Below are positions 7,003-15,267 of a DNA stretch of 64,000 bases, piece by piece (position 1 is the stretch's first letter; each line of letters begins with the position of its first letter). Where the stretch lies: assembly GCF_003352005.1 (NCBI RefSeq), contig NZ_CP024848.1, positions 1,993,001 through 2,057,000 of the forward strand, in the 5' to 3' direction. The notes below the pieces were generated by a model. That model did no database searches, was not told the DNA's origin, and saw only the letters and a program-made list of their open reading frames with translations. The position numbers were made by a program, and so were the translations under genes. The DNA is from Oceanobacillus zhaokaii (lineage in GTDB: Bacteria; Bacillota; Bacilli; Bacillales; Amphibacillaceae).

Positions 7003-9666
7003 ATGGTAGATAAGTGCTGCGGTAGTCCTAATGAAGAATTGAAAACTATTGAAGATAATAAAGGTTGTTGCAATAGTAATGGCGAAAAGGCTGCAACAAA
7101 AGAGGAGAACAGTTGTTGCAGCAGTCAAAATTCATTTCAGGGAATAGCAATTACTGAAACAAATTCATCTTGTTGTAGTAACCAACCTAAGAATGTAAAT
7201 GGCAATACTATTAACGATTGTTGTAGCTATGAACCAAAGAAAGATTTAGAGATAAAGTCTTGTAACAGTAGCAAAGAAGATGATAACAGCTTTAAGACAT
7301 CAAGTTGTTGTAGTAATGAAATTAAGGAAATACCTAACATTAAAGCGACATCTGTTAAGGGTGAAAAGGTCGAATATCGAATACACGGGATGGATTGTCC
7401 TTCTTGTGCTCTAACGATAGAAAAAGGTTTAAATAACTTAATTGACATTCAAGAGGTAAAGGTAAATTACAATACTGCGAAATTGCAGATCATCGGAAGC
7501 AACGCATTGTCTCTTGACAGTATAGAAAGTGAAGTTCAAAAGCTCGGCTATATTGCTGAACCAATACAAAATAGAAATGTTAGGTCTTACGATGTTGTAG
7601 GAATGGACTGCAGTAGTTGTGCTAAAAGTATTGAAAATCATTTAAATACGATTCCAACAGTTAATACAGTTACTGTTAATTTTTCAACTGGAAAAATGAA
7701 AGTGGAGCATGAAAATAGTGTAGATGATATTGTCTCCGAAGTATCTAAACTCGGTTATAACGCTTCACTAATTACTAATAGCAATAAAGCTACAGATACT
7801 TCGAAAAACAAAGAAGGATATGGTTTAATTACCTTCTCTGGTGTTTTAATTGCACTTGGTTTTATTGGTTCTTATAATGGTGTATCTTTATTAATCACCA
7901 GCATTCTATATGCTATTGCTATCGTTATAAGTGGCTATAAACCTGTAAAAAGTGCCTATTATGCTATAAAAAGTCGTTCGTTAGACATGAATGTTCTAAT
8001 GTCCGCAGCAGCAATTGGAGCTGCATTGATTGGAGAATGGTTTGAAGGTGCAACCGTAGTATGGTTATTTGCTCTGGGTAATGCCTTGCAAAATAGATCC
8101 ATTGAAAAAACTAGAAAATCTATCCGTAATCTAATGGATTTAGCACCATCCGAAGCATGGATTAAAGTTGGTTCAGAATTAGTTAAAAAACCAGTAGAAG
8201 AAGTATCAATTGGCCAGATTGTTGTTATTAAACCCGGTGATCTAATCCCATTAGACGGTGAAGTCATCCAGGGCGAAACTAGCGTTAATCAGGCACCTAT
8301 CACTGGGGAGTCAATCCCAGTCGATAAATTAATCGGAGATACTGTATATGCAGGAACAATTAATGAAAGTGGTTCTATTGAAATCAGAGTCATCAAGTTA
8401 GTCGAAGATACGACAATAGCCAAAATCATTCATTTAGTTGAGGAGGCACAAGAGCAAAAGGCTCCAACTCAAGCATTTATTGATAAGTTTGCCAGTATCT
8501 ATACACCAATTGTTTTCGTTTTAGCATTAGTTGTAATTGTTCTGCCTCCACTTTTAGGGTTTGGTACTTGGGGAGAATGGGTTTATAAAGGTCTTGCATT
8601 ATTAGTAGTTGCCTGTCCTTGTGCATTGGTTATATCTACTCCTGTTGCAATTGTTTCTGCTATCGGAAACGCTGCTAAAAATGGTGTCTTAATAAAGGGT
8701 GGAACCTTTCTTGAAAAAGCAGGTGCTATTAATGCGATAGCGTTTGATAAAACAGGTACATTAACAGAAGGAAAATCAAAAGTTTCCGGTGTTGAAGCGT
8801 TAACTACTTCAGAAAACGAATTAATATCACTAGCGTTAACATTAGAAGATTACTCCACACACCCAATCGCAAAAACGATTGTTGAATATGCGAAAGATAA
8901 GGGAATTCAGGCAAAAAACGGAGAGTTATTTAAAAATATAGTCGGTAAGGGTGTTCAAGCAACTGTCAATGGAGAAGTTCATTATGCTGGTAATCTAAAA
9001 CTGTTTGAAGATCTGGAAATATCTTTAGCTGATGTAAGGTCTAAGGTAGAAGAGATACGAAGTCAAGGGAAAACAGTAGTGATTATCGGTACTCAACAGG
9101 AAATCATGGGGATTATCTCTGTATCCGATACTATTCGCTCTACTACAGTAAAAGCATTAAATGGACTGAAACAAGTTGGTGTAAATCAACTTGTCATGTT
9201 AACTGGTGATAATAAAGGTACGGCCAAAATGATATCAAGTGAAACGAATGTCAATCGTTATTTTGCAGAACTATTGCCAGAAGACAAAGTAGATGCGATT
9301 AAACAATTACAAAGTGAAGGTCACAAGGTAGCCATGGTTGGCGATGGAATAAACGATGCACCTGCACTTGCAACTGCAGATTTAGGGATTGCAATGGGTG
9401 GCGTAGGAACGGATACGGCAATGGAGACTGCCGATATTGTTTTAATGGCGGATAATCTGGAAAAATTACCACATACCATTAAACTAAGTAGAAAAGCATT
9501 AGCGATTATCAAGCAAAATATCTGGTTTTCGTTAATTGTAAAATTTATAGCATTAGTCCTCATATTTCCGGGATGGCTGACACTTTGGATGGCTGTGCTT
9601 AGCGATACAGGTGCTGCTATTATCGTAATTTTAAATGCCCTACGACTTTTAAAAGTGAAGGGGTAA
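7003..9666 (+). CDS. cadA: P1B-type heavy-metal ATPase, CadA/ZntA-like, with a Cys-rich N-terminal extension
   Basis: An 887-residue metal-exporting ATPase. Residues 1-120 are unusual: about six separate CC pairs (CCGS, CCNS, CCSS, CCSN, CCSY, CCSN) in a Ser/Asn/Lys-rich, probably disordered tail. Two HMA domains follow (GMDCPSC, GMDCSSC), then the membrane metal site CPC (VACPCALV), the phosphorylation site DKTGTLT, the HP motif (THPIAKT) and GDGINDAPA. CPC with a C-terminal membrane segment ...LSDTGAAIIVILNALRLL fits Zn/Cd/Pb transport. It probably forms an operon with the ArsR gene. Confidence 0.9.
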   Translation: MVDKCCGSPNEELKTIEDNKGCCNSNGEKAATKEENSCCSSQNSFQGIAITETNSSCCSNQPKNVNGNTINDCCSYEPKKDLEIKSCNSSKEDDNSFKTSSCCSNEIKEIPNIKATSVKGEKVEYRIHGMDCPSCALTIEKGLNNLIDIQEVKVNYNTAKLQIIGSNALSLDSIESEVQKLGYIAEPIQNRNVRSYDVVGMDCSSCAKSIENHLNTIPTVNTVTVNFSTGKMKVEHENSVDDIVSEVSKLGYNASLITNSNKATDTSKNKEGYGLITFSGVLIALGFIGSYNGVSLLITSILYAIAIVISGYKPVKSAYYAIKSRSLDMNVLMSAAAIGAALIGEWFEGATVVWLFALGNALQNRSIEKTRKSIRNLMDLAPSEAWIKVGSELVKKPVEEVSIGQIVVIKPGDLIPLDGEVIQGETSVNQAPITGESIPVDKLIGDTVYAGTINESGSIEIRVIKLVEDTTIAKIIHLVEEAQEQKAPTQAFIDKFASIYTPIVFVLALVVIVLPPLLGFGTWGEWVYKGLALLVVACPCALVISTPVAIVSAIGNAAKNGVLIKGGTFLEKAGAINAIAFDKTGTLTEGKSKVSGVEALTTSENELISLALTLEDYSTHPIAKTIVEYAKDKGIQAKNGELFKNIVGKGVQATVNGEVHYAGNLKLFEDLEISLADVRSKVEEIRSQGKTVVIIGTQQEIMGIISVSDTIRSTTVKALNGLKQVGVNQLVMLTGDNKGTAKMISSETNVNRYFAELLPEDKVDAIKQLQSEGHKVAMVGDGINDAPALATADLGIAMGGVGTDTAMETADIVLMADNLEKLPHTIKLSRKALAIIKQNIWFSLIVKFIALVLIFPGWLTLWMAVLSDTGAAIIVILNALRLLKVKG

Positions 9667-9670
9667 GTTT

Positions 9671-9709
9671 TAGGTAAGCTGTTCGATTATGGATTGAATA
9701 GCTTACCTA
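9671..9709 (+). terminator. Hairpin after cadA
   Basis: TAGGTAAGCT and AGCTTACCTA (10-bp perfect stem) directly follow the cadA stop. There is no T-run, so termination is uncertain. The 3' arm also holds the stop of the recombinase remnant on the other strand. Confidence 0.5.
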
Positions 9710-10033
9710 ATCAGTGAGGAATTTTGGAATGCGTTTGCCGACTTTTGGTTCCTTAATTTTGCTGGCAGGATTACTCTAGGTGATACCTTCCTCGTGGGAC
9801 CATCGAAAAAAAAGGATCGGATAAATCTTATCCGATGAGATAGGCTTTAAGTCTTTACTTGATTGAGCTAAATATTCTTTTAGTTGCGGCGTTGTAATAT
9901 CATTCATTTTGACAATTTTTAAATAGTTAACTAATAACTTTGCTTGAAGTCGATAAGTATTTAAAGTTTGAGATGAAAATCCCTCGATTCTCTTATCTGC
10001 CTCATAAGATCTAGCAGCTTCTGATAATAACAA
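9707..10033 (-). pseudogene. Tyrosine recombinase (phage-integrase type), N-terminal half only, frameshifted
   Basis: From ATG 10033 the frame gives a SAM-like core-binding domain (SSQTLNTYRLQAKLLVNYL ... ITTPQLKEYLAQSS ... FFRWSHEEGIT). It stops at 9776, and the next frame continues NPASKIKEPKVGKRIPKFLTD to a stop at 9707. The catalytic R-H-R-Y domain is absent. This is the only site-specific recombinase fragment apart from transposases, and it lies inside the repeat array. Confidence 0.75.
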
Positions 10034-10155
10034 ATAGAATCACTCCCCAATTAGTTTTAAAACAAGCATATCCAAATGGCTGAATAAAATAATTATTTGA
10101 ATATTTATTGGGTGAACTGATGGAATTCAATGTTAAAATTGTAATATGCTATAAA

Positions 10156-10186
10156 GCTAACGGGGCAGGTTAGTGGAACAAGGAAT
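10156..10186 (+). repeat. Cassette-type repeat, copy 6 (core B only)
   Basis: gctaacggggcaggttagtg at 10156-10175, continuing gaacaagga. The arms CTAAC/GTTAG are exact. No core A precedes it; the upstream side is the recombinase remnant block. Confidence 0.8.
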
Positions 10187-10278
10187 GTTATGATAATATC
10201 AAAGTGTCCTACATAATAAAATAATAGAATCAATGTATATGGACTTATGGTTAGAACGAAAACAAATAGGAGAATCTT

Positions 10279-10551
10279 ATGTGCAGAAACATTAGAACAT
10301 TATATAATTTTGATCCACCAGCTACCAATGAAGAGATTTATGCGGCTTCTCTACAGTTCGTCAAAAAGATAACAGGCTATAACAAACCATCAAAGATTAA
10401 CGAAGAGGCATTTAATCAAGCAATCAATGAAATAGCTAAAGTCACAAGTAATTTATTGAAAACGTTGGAGACCAGTGCGGAGCCTCGTAATCGAGAGGTA
10501 GAATCTGAGCGTGCGCGCATTAGATCAGCTAAAAGATTTGGAACGAGATAA
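10279..10551 (+). CDS. DUF2277-family protein
   Basis: A 90-residue protein starting MCRNIRTLYNFDPPAT and ending in the typical NREVESERARIRSAKRFG tail, both diagnostic of DUF2277. It is helical and soluble, and its function is unknown. A weak GGAGAATCTT precedes the ATG. It is a single cassette gene after repeat copy 6. Confidence 0.9.
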   Translation: MCRNIRTLYNFDPPATNEEIYAASLQFVKKITGYNKPSKINEEAFNQAINEIAKVTSNLLKTLETSAEPRNREVESERARIRSAKRFGTR

Positions 10552-10606
10552 TTAGAACTAAAGAAAAGAGATTAAGAAATTGATTTACCTTTATGTGTGA
10601 TCTTCA

Positions 10607-10804
10607 TCAGTCGGTTGCATTGATCGAATAAGGATTAATGCACTTTTTTGTTGAAGTTATTAAACTACCATGAAAGAACGAATTTTTCTTGCATTTCGGT
10701 GCAATCAATTCATAAAAGTCTTTGTGAACACCTTTTGAACCAGTTGGAAGGACTTTGAGTTCTTTCGCTAACTGGTGAAATGGAATTTGGAGAAAACAAT
10801 ACAA
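10607..10804 (-). other. Open frame of doubtful coding status, probably a gene remnant
   Basis: A 65-codon frame with no good ribosome site. Its middle (HQLAKELKVLPTGSKGVHKDFYELIAPK) looks protein-like, but I cannot assign it. On the + strand it contains aactaccatgaaag (10673), the same string as the left ends of the IS110-type elements, so it may belong to a decayed mobile element. Confidence 0.2.
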
Positions 10805-10857
10805 AGATAAAGAAGACCTGTCCAGCCACCACTACATTTAATGAAAAAAATAATCCA

Positions 10858-11033
10858 AGTGAGTTGAAGATAAAAGGAACAAGCCGATCAAAAGTATTGA
10901 TCTATTCTGGAGTTCCTATTAGGGAAGATTTGTTATGGGTGGACCATTTATAGCGAAAACGGAGCCAGGAATCAGAGAGGCTTTTCAAGACTTTCAAGAT
11001 AATAAATTTGGACCACCTGCTGTAAGAGAGTAA
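10858..11033 (+). pseudogene. Pirin-family protein, C-terminal remnant, frameshifted
   Basis: Two frames together give ...GTSRSKVLIYSGVPIRE and VMGGPFIAKTEPGIREAFQDFQDNKFGPPAVRE, ending at TAA 11033. This is typical of the C-terminal cupin end of pirins (GGPF...EI..A..D...GKFG). The N-terminal two thirds are missing. Confidence 0.65.
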
Positions 11034-11080
11034 ACCAATATACAAAAACCAAATCTAAAAAAAATACTTGAGTTAAATTA

Positions 11081-11118
11081 AAGGTGACTTTGATCAAAAT
11101 AAGTCGCCTCTTTAAATT
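11081..11118 (+). terminator. Intrinsic terminator after the pirin remnant
   Basis: AGGTGACTT/AAGTCGCCT stem (one G-T pair) followed by CTTTAAATT. Confidence 0.65.
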
Positions 11119-11139
11119 CCATAACCAGTATTGGGATAG

Positions 11140-11175
11140 TTTACACTTAAACTCTCTGGTGCATTTTCAGAATAA
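11140..11175 (+). repeat. Cassette-type repeat, copy 7 (core A fragment)
   Basis: tttacacttaaactctctggtgcattttcag carries the pre-core (acttaaact) and GGTGCA. The hairpin and core B are not recognisable before the next gene at 11312. Confidence 0.45.
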
Positions 11176-11311
11176 GAAATACGCTTATTCTATGTAATAG
11201 GTTATTTAATGAATAAAGTACTTAAAGAAAAGTGGAATATTTAGCGACATTCAATGAAAAACTTAAATGACATGGCTTTCTTGCCAGTAATTTTCACAGG
11301 AGGTAATAAAA

Positions 11312-11728
11312 ATGGCATTCACATCCAAAAATATCTTTATCAATTTATCTGTAAAAGACGTGAATAAGTCCACCAATTTTTTCAAGGAGCTTGGTTTTGA
11401 GTTCAACCCACAATTCTCAGATGAGACCACATCTTGTATGATCATCAGTGAGAATATCTTTGCTATGATAATGATTGAGGAACGTTTCAAAGGATTTAGT
11501 AAGAAGGAAATTGTGGATACTACTACTTCTGCCGAAGCAATTCTCAGCTTTTCAGCTGAAAGTAGGGATCAAGTGGATAAGATAGTAAATAAGGCATTGT
11601 CATCTGGTGGTAAATCTTTTAGTGAGCCTCAAGATCATGGGTTTATGTATATAAGGGGGTTTCAGGATTTAGACGGTCATTTATGGGAAGTTGCTTATAT
11701 CGATGAAAGTGCAATTAATCAAGAATAA
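11312..11728 (+). CDS. VOC-family (glyoxalase/bleomycin-resistance fold) protein
   Basis: A 138-residue vicinal-oxygen-chelate protein with a perfect ACAGGAGG ribosome site. Two beta-alpha-beta-beta-beta modules are visible: NIFINLSVKDVNKSTNFFKELGF and the C-terminal DPQDHGFMYIRGFQDLDGHLWEVAYID-type end, with the last metal-ligand Glu in LWEVAY. It resembles PhnB-like extradiol-dioxygenase proteins of Bacillus. Substrate unknown. It is a cassette gene between copies 7 and 8. Confidence 0.85.
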   Translation: MAFTSKNIFINLSVKDVNKSTNFFKELGFEFNPQFSDETTSCMIISENIFAMIMIEERFKGFSKKEIVDTTTSAEAILSFSAESRDQVDKIVNKALSSGGKSFSEPQDHGFMYIRGFQDLDGHLWEVAYIDESAINQE

Positions 11729-11779
11729 ACTTTAAGGATTAAAGTCATCCAGTATAATATTCTAAGGGATGATGCCTTT

Positions 11780-11810
11780 TGAACTAAAGGGGCAGGTTAG
11801 TTCAACAAGG
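11780..11810 (+). repeat. Cassette-type repeat, copy 8 (core B with a different hairpin upstream)
   Basis: aactaaaggggcaggttagt at 11782-11801, then tcaacaagg. Upstream, GTCATCC (11743) pairs with GGATGAT (11767), followed by gcctttt, so a terminator stands in the usual place with unrelated sequence. Confidence 0.75.
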
Positions 11811-11841
11811 TATTCCAATCTTTGGGATATTTTTTAGGAAT

Positions 11842-11871
11842 AGCCCAAAAGGAATATACTCCTTTTGGGCT
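11842..11871 (-). terminator. Terminator for the minus-strand GNAT remnant
   Basis: A perfect 12-bp stem AGCCCAAAAGGA/TCCTTTTGGGCT with a 6-base loop. Confidence 0.7.
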
Positions 11872-11932
11872 TTGAAGGTAGTTTATCTAATATGGTTAAA
11901 TAGGCTATCAAATTTCTTCACTAATTTAGTAT

Positions 11933-12222
11933 TCACTTTTCACCAACTGCTAATACCCAGTCATTACAACGTATGAAACTACCAATGGGATATTCAAAAT
12001 CACATTCACCAATAAGCGAGAAACCGAGCTTGCGACAAATTACATAAGAAGCGGGGTTGGTGATTTTTGGGAAAGCGTGAATGAAACTATGCTTCTTTTC
12101 AGAATTAATATTAGCAATGGCTGTAGCTGTTGCATTTGTCGCTATCCCTTTGCCTTGATATGCAGCTAAAACACTCCAACCTATCTCATAAACAGGTTCT
12201 CCTTGCCAAATCGTATCACTCT
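11933..12222 (-). pseudogene. GNAT N-acetyltransferase, C-terminal fragment
   Basis: Minus-strand reading gives GEPVYEIGWSVLAAYQGKGIATNATATAIANI ... ITNPASYVICRKLGFSLIGECDFEYPIGSFIRCNDWVLAV, ending at TGA 11933-11935. The acetyl-CoA loop (QGKGIA) and the C-terminal beta strands are clear (RimJ/RimL-like). The N-terminus is cut at about 12222, where a + strand fragment begins. The orientation is opposite to the cassette genes. Confidence 0.75.
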
Positions 12223-12342
12223 AATGATGAAAGTGTTATGAGTTCACTTACCACAGAGTTTTATGAAGATGCTGAGGCTCAACTGGAAGAGTCGCGAGAA
12301 TATGAAGTTGCTTTCTTACTTAAGGCTGAATTTATTAAGTAA
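12217..12342 (+). pseudogene. C-terminal fragment of an unidentified protein
   Basis: Forty-one codons ending at TAA 12342 (NDESVMSSLTTEFYEDAEAQLEESREYEVAFLLKAEFIK). The composition is acidic and helical with no start signal. The longer frame from 12130 runs antisense through the GNAT fragment, so the two remnants are joined head-on at about 12220. Confidence 0.4.
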
Positions 12343-12360
12343 AGGTGTAATGAGATTTAA

Positions 12361-12424
12361 GCTAACTGGTGCATTATTATAACAAGGGGAGTAGCTTCTA
12401 TGCTAAGGGGTAAGGTTAGCGGAA
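12361..12424 (+). repeat. Cassette-type repeat, copy 9 (short)
   Basis: gctaactggtgcattattat is core A, then aacaagggg, then core B (tgctaaggggtaaggttagc at 12401-12420). No hairpin or spacer lies between them. Confidence 0.75.
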
Positions 12425-12546
12425 AACTCCCACCAACACTGTCTTGGTTCCATATTGGAAAGTCTCTTTCGTTAATAAAAAGGGCTCAATGTTAAAATTT
12501 ATGTTACAGTTAGAAAGAATATTTTAAAAGTGAGTAGGCGAACAAC

Positions 12547-12924
12547 ATGATTGAGATAAAAACATCTTCAATAAGTGATGGAGAATTTAATAGAGGGGTA
12601 TTTGCTACGTGTGATATCAAAAAAGGAGAACTTTTACATGAAGCACCTGTTATTTCTTATCCAAACGATCAGCATCAATACATCGAGCAAACCATACTAG
12701 CTGATTACGCTTTTGAGTATGGAATAAATCATTCTGCAATCCTTCTTGGTTATGGAATGCTGTTTAACCATTCTTATCAACCTAATGCAGTTTATGAAAT
12801 TAGTTTTAGTGATCACACATTCAACTTCTATGCTTTCACAGATATAAAAGCAGGAGATGAGATTTTAATCAATTATAATGGCGATGTTGATGACAAAGAT
12901 CCACTGTGGTTTAATCAAGACTAA
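12547..12924 (+). CDS. SET-domain protein (putative lysine methyltransferase)
   Basis: A 125-residue compact SET domain. Visible motifs are GVFATCDIKKGELLHEAPV (N-terminal), GYGMLFNHSYQPNAVYE (the NHS core of the SAM pocket) and GDEILINYNGD (C-terminal Tyr). It lacks pre- and post-SET regions, as is common in small bacterial members. The substrate cannot be predicted. It is a single gene between repeat copies 9 and 10. Confidence 0.88.
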   Translation: MIEIKTSSISDGEFNRGVFATCDIKKGELLHEAPVISYPNDQHQYIEQTILADYAFEYGINHSAILLGYGMLFNHSYQPNAVYEISFSDHTFNFYAFTDIKAGDEILINYNGDVDDKDPLWFNQD

Positions 12925-13009
12925 AAAGGTTAAAAAAATACATTAGAACTTTGCCTTTATTAAAAATACCTATCATGTTAATAATCCTATAGTTAGCGAA
13001 ATAATGCAC

Positions 13010-13110
13010 CTAAACTATATGGAGCAATAGTTAAACAAGGCGATCATTGAAACGGTCGTCTCTTTTCTACGGAAATATTATTTGAATATTATGCTATTAT
13101 TGAGTAGTAA
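13010..13110 (+). repeat. Cassette-type repeat, copy 10 (core A + terminator + spacer)
   Basis: actatatggagcaatagtta is a diverged core A. It is followed by aacaaggcgatcattg/aaacggtcgtc with a T-run, then the spacer with ttgaatattatgctattatt. Core B is not recognisable. Confidence 0.7.
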
Positions 13111-13150
13111 TCAGAAAAGATGTGGATTTACCATATTAAGAGGTGTAGTA

Positions 13151-13353
13151 GTGGATAAAATTTGTTCTAAATGTGAGTCAGTTATGATTGAGTCTAAGTT
13201 AGATAGTAATCCAATTAGAATTTACAAAGCAGATGTAAAACCCAGCGCAAAAACAATGAGTAACATAACATCCTGTTATTAATTATGGTTTTCTTGATCT
13301 TTATGTAGAAGAGTCAGAAAAAATTCAGGTAGAGTTGATAAAGTATATCTAAA
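13151..13353 (+). pseudogene. Small zinc-ribbon protein, frameshifted
   Basis: GTG 13151 after AGAGGTG gives VDKICSKCESVMIESKLDS...KADVKPSAKTMSNI. The frame then breaks near 13270, and the adjacent frame resumes NYGFLDLYVEESEKIQVELIKYI to TAA 13353. CxxC...LYVEEPEKFK is the layout of small Bacillus zinc-ribbon proteins; the second CxxC is lost at the break. Confidence 0.55.
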
Positions 13354-13360
13354 TTTGTAA

Positions 13361-13450
13361 AATATTGTACTTAAATTAACTTGTGCAAAAGTTCACCAAG
13401 TCGGACATCTAAACGATCGTCTTTTCCTAGAAATGTTTTTTTGAATGTTG
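13361..13450 (+). repeat. Cassette-type repeat, copy 11
   Basis: The pre-core aaaatattgtacttaaa is followed by core A (ttaacttgtgcaaaagttca), the hairpin cggacatctaaacgatcgtc with TTTTCC, and a spacer containing ttgaatgttg. No core B. Confidence 0.7.
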
Positions 13451-13582
13451 TGTCATTACATGAGAGGAATTTTTGAAAGTTACGATAAAGAGAAAAATAT
13501 CTTACAGCTCCTCAACTAAAAAGAGTAATAAAATTTATAAAACCAATACAAGTTGAATTGAAGCATAATATGAGGTGATAGT

Positions 13583-13837
13583 ATGAAAGAATATAAAAAA
13601 TGTCAAAGCTGTGCCATGCCATTAAAGAAAATAGAAGACCGTGGTACGGAGAAGAATTTAGATAAAAGTTCAATGTTTTGTAAGCATTGTTATCAAGAAG
13701 GAGAATTCATTCAAAAGGACTTTTCTGTAGATGAAATGAAACTGTTTGTAAAAGATAAATGCATCGAAATGGGGTTTCCGAAGTTTTTGGCAGGAATGTT
13801 TGTAAAAAACCTTCATAAATTAGAGAGGTGGAAATAG
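13583..13837 (+). CDS. Putative zinc-ribbon protein
   Basis: An 84-residue protein with CQSCAMPLKK near the N-terminus and CKHCYQEGEF about 30 residues later, which together form a four-Cys ribbon. This matches the putative zinc-ribbon family in which CxxCxMP is diagnostic. The C-terminal half is helical and basic. AGGTGATAG precedes the ATG. Function unknown; cassette gene. Confidence 0.8.
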   Translation: MKEYKKCQSCAMPLKKIEDRGTEKNLDKSSMFCKHCYQEGEFIQKDFSVDEMKLFVKDKCIEMGFPKFLAGMFVKNLHKLERWK

Positions 13838-13864
13838 ACATTACATTCAAAGCAAAAGAGCAAT

Positions 13865-13942
13865 ATGTTAGGCCTACTTCATTTTAGTAGACCAGACTAT
13901 AGTGAAACCCAATTTGATGCGATATTTGCGGATATAACTTAA
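13865..13942 (+). other. 25-residue open frame, probable gene fragment
   Basis: MLGLLHFSRPDYSETQFDAIFADIT lies in the gap between the zinc-ribbon gene and the next repeat core. No ribosome site and no recognisable family. It reads like the end of a larger protein. Confidence 0.2.
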
Positions 13943-13975
13943 CAATAACGGGTGCGATGCTTAAATAGGGCATCA
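13943..13975 (+). repeat. Cassette-type repeat, copy 12 (core A plus hairpin)
   Basis: caataacgggtgcgatgctt with GGTG-GATGC pairing to GCATCACC and a short T-run. A second pre-core (gtgaagtattgtacttaaa) follows at 14005-14023, where an IS110 fragment cuts in. Confidence 0.6.
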
Positions 13976-14023
13976 CCTTTGTGTTGGAATAACGTATAAA
14001 ATTGTGAAGTATTGTACTTAAAG

Positions 14024-14351
14024 GCCTAGCACGCTCTTCAATAATGCTCATGCAATATCGAACTAGTTCACGTAGTTCTCGTTGATTTCGATCTGGAATA
14101 TAACTAACTTTTGAGTCCATGACGAAGAAGTTTGGCAATCCATTCTGCATCTTTGAAATCTGTTTTACGTCCTAGGACTGCCTTCATATGTTGGGCATTC
14201 ACAACTAGAACCTCAATATCTTCAGCCTCAAGTAAATTCACAATAGGTTTCCAGTAAACACTCGTACTTTCCATGGCAACATGGGTGCAATTATGCTGTT
14301 TAATCCAGTCAACTAATTGTATTAGAAAAACAGTTTTAGTTGAAAAAGTTT
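14024..14351 (-). mobile_element. IS110-family transposase fragment
   Basis: This stretch is closely similar to 4406-4735 of the intact element, covering part of the N-terminal domain (IPDRNQRELRELVRYCMSIIEERAR and the HVAMESTSVYWKP region). It has stops and lacks both ends. It sits between a repeat pre-core and core B, so it is probably the rest of an old insertion at the same kind of site. Confidence 0.8.
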
Positions 14352-14355
14352 GAAT

Positions 14356-14381
14356 GGCTAACGGGTAGTTTAGTTCAATTT
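14356..14381 (+). repeat. Cassette-type repeat, copy 13 (core B)
   Basis: ggctaacgggtagtttagtt then caa. The core B arms are kept; core A is lost in the IS110 remnant on the left. Confidence 0.65.
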
Positions 14382-14444
14382 GAAATCACAAAAACTACAT
14401 AAAAAGGCACTGAAATTAGTGCCATTAATTATTTTATGGTGCTA

Positions 14445-15029
14445 TTAGCAACTCTTATATTGAAACTTTCTGGGAAATTGTTTCACAATTGCATTCGTTA
14501 TTGTATCCGCCATTTGTAAAGCTTCCGCTTCAATTTTATCAAACACAGCAATGCTTGATTTAAAATTGTTTTGGAGTATAAATACTGCTTCCTTTATAGT
14601 AAGTTCCAGATGCTCGAAAAACATTTCTTGGAATTCATCTCTTGATATAAATGGATTTATTCTACTTAGGAATTCAGCATTTTCTTCTCCATTTGCGAAC
14701 GCTCTTCGCTTTAAAGCTGCAACAGCTTTTTGATTTCCTGCTTTTGCGGCTTCAACAAGTTCCGCAGTAATTACCAGATGTTCCCTGATTAAACTGCTGA
14801 ACTTTGCGGCTATTCTATTTCCATAGAAAGGCTCTAGTAAATTGCCCATATCTGTAGCGTTTTGAAGTAGACGTGCGGTAACAGCGCCTACATCAGGTAA
14901 ACTAAAGGCAATGCTATTGATTGTCATTCTTGTCCAGTACACATGTTGTTCCCAAACTAAACGCATGGCATTACTTAAACGAACTTCCTGTTCACTAATA
15001 CAAGAATCGTTAAACCAAGGTTTTTTCAT
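14445..15029 (-). CDS. Conserved helical protein of unknown function
   Basis: About 194 residues from ATG 15029, which follows GGGGGTGAAACG; an upstream ATG at 15062 is less likely. The sequence begins MKKPWFNDSCISEQEVRLSNAMRLVWEQHVYWTRM and is all-alpha, with several amphipathic helices and no signal peptide. I recall similar proteins in other Bacillaceae but no known function. It is opposite in strand to the cassettes. Confidence 0.75.
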   Translation of the reverse strand: MKKPWFNDSCISEQEVRLSNAMRLVWEQHVYWTRMTINSIAFSLPDVGAVTARLLQNATDMGNLLEPFYGNRIAAKFSSLIREHLVITAELVEAAKAGNQKAVAALKRRAFANGEENAEFLSRINPFISRDEFQEMFFEHLELTIKEAVFILQNNFKSSIAVFDKIEAEALQMADTITNAIVKQFPRKFQYKSC

Positions 15030-15159
15030 CGTTTCACCCCCATATCCCTGAATAATATTCAATGTATTCCAAATCTAAAAAGATGCTTGTACTTTTTAAC
15101 TATTGGCTATTCATTTATTTCAAATAAATCAATTATACGTTCCAGATTAATTCCTTATT

Positions 15160-15247
15160 GAAGTAACTGGTGAACTGGTGCGTTTATTCTAAAAGGATTA
15201 ATGCTATTTTATGTAGTTTTGTACTAAAGTGGCAGGTTAGTAAGGAG
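15160..15247 (+). repeat. Cassette-type repeat, copy 14
   Basis: aagtaactggtgaactggtg contains a duplicated ACTGGTG (core A). Core B (actaaagtggcaggttagta) is at 15223-15242. The region between is short and lacks the usual stem. Confidence 0.65.
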
Positions 15248-15267
15248 ATTCAAAAAGGGAAGGAAAA

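Noticed and set aside
7227..8267. Minus-strand frames inside cadA
   Set aside because: They overlap the ATPase gene with its intact motifs; no start signals.
12130..12342. The 70-codon + frame as one protein
   Set aside because: Its first 30 codons run antisense to a clear GNAT fragment; only the last 41 look coding.
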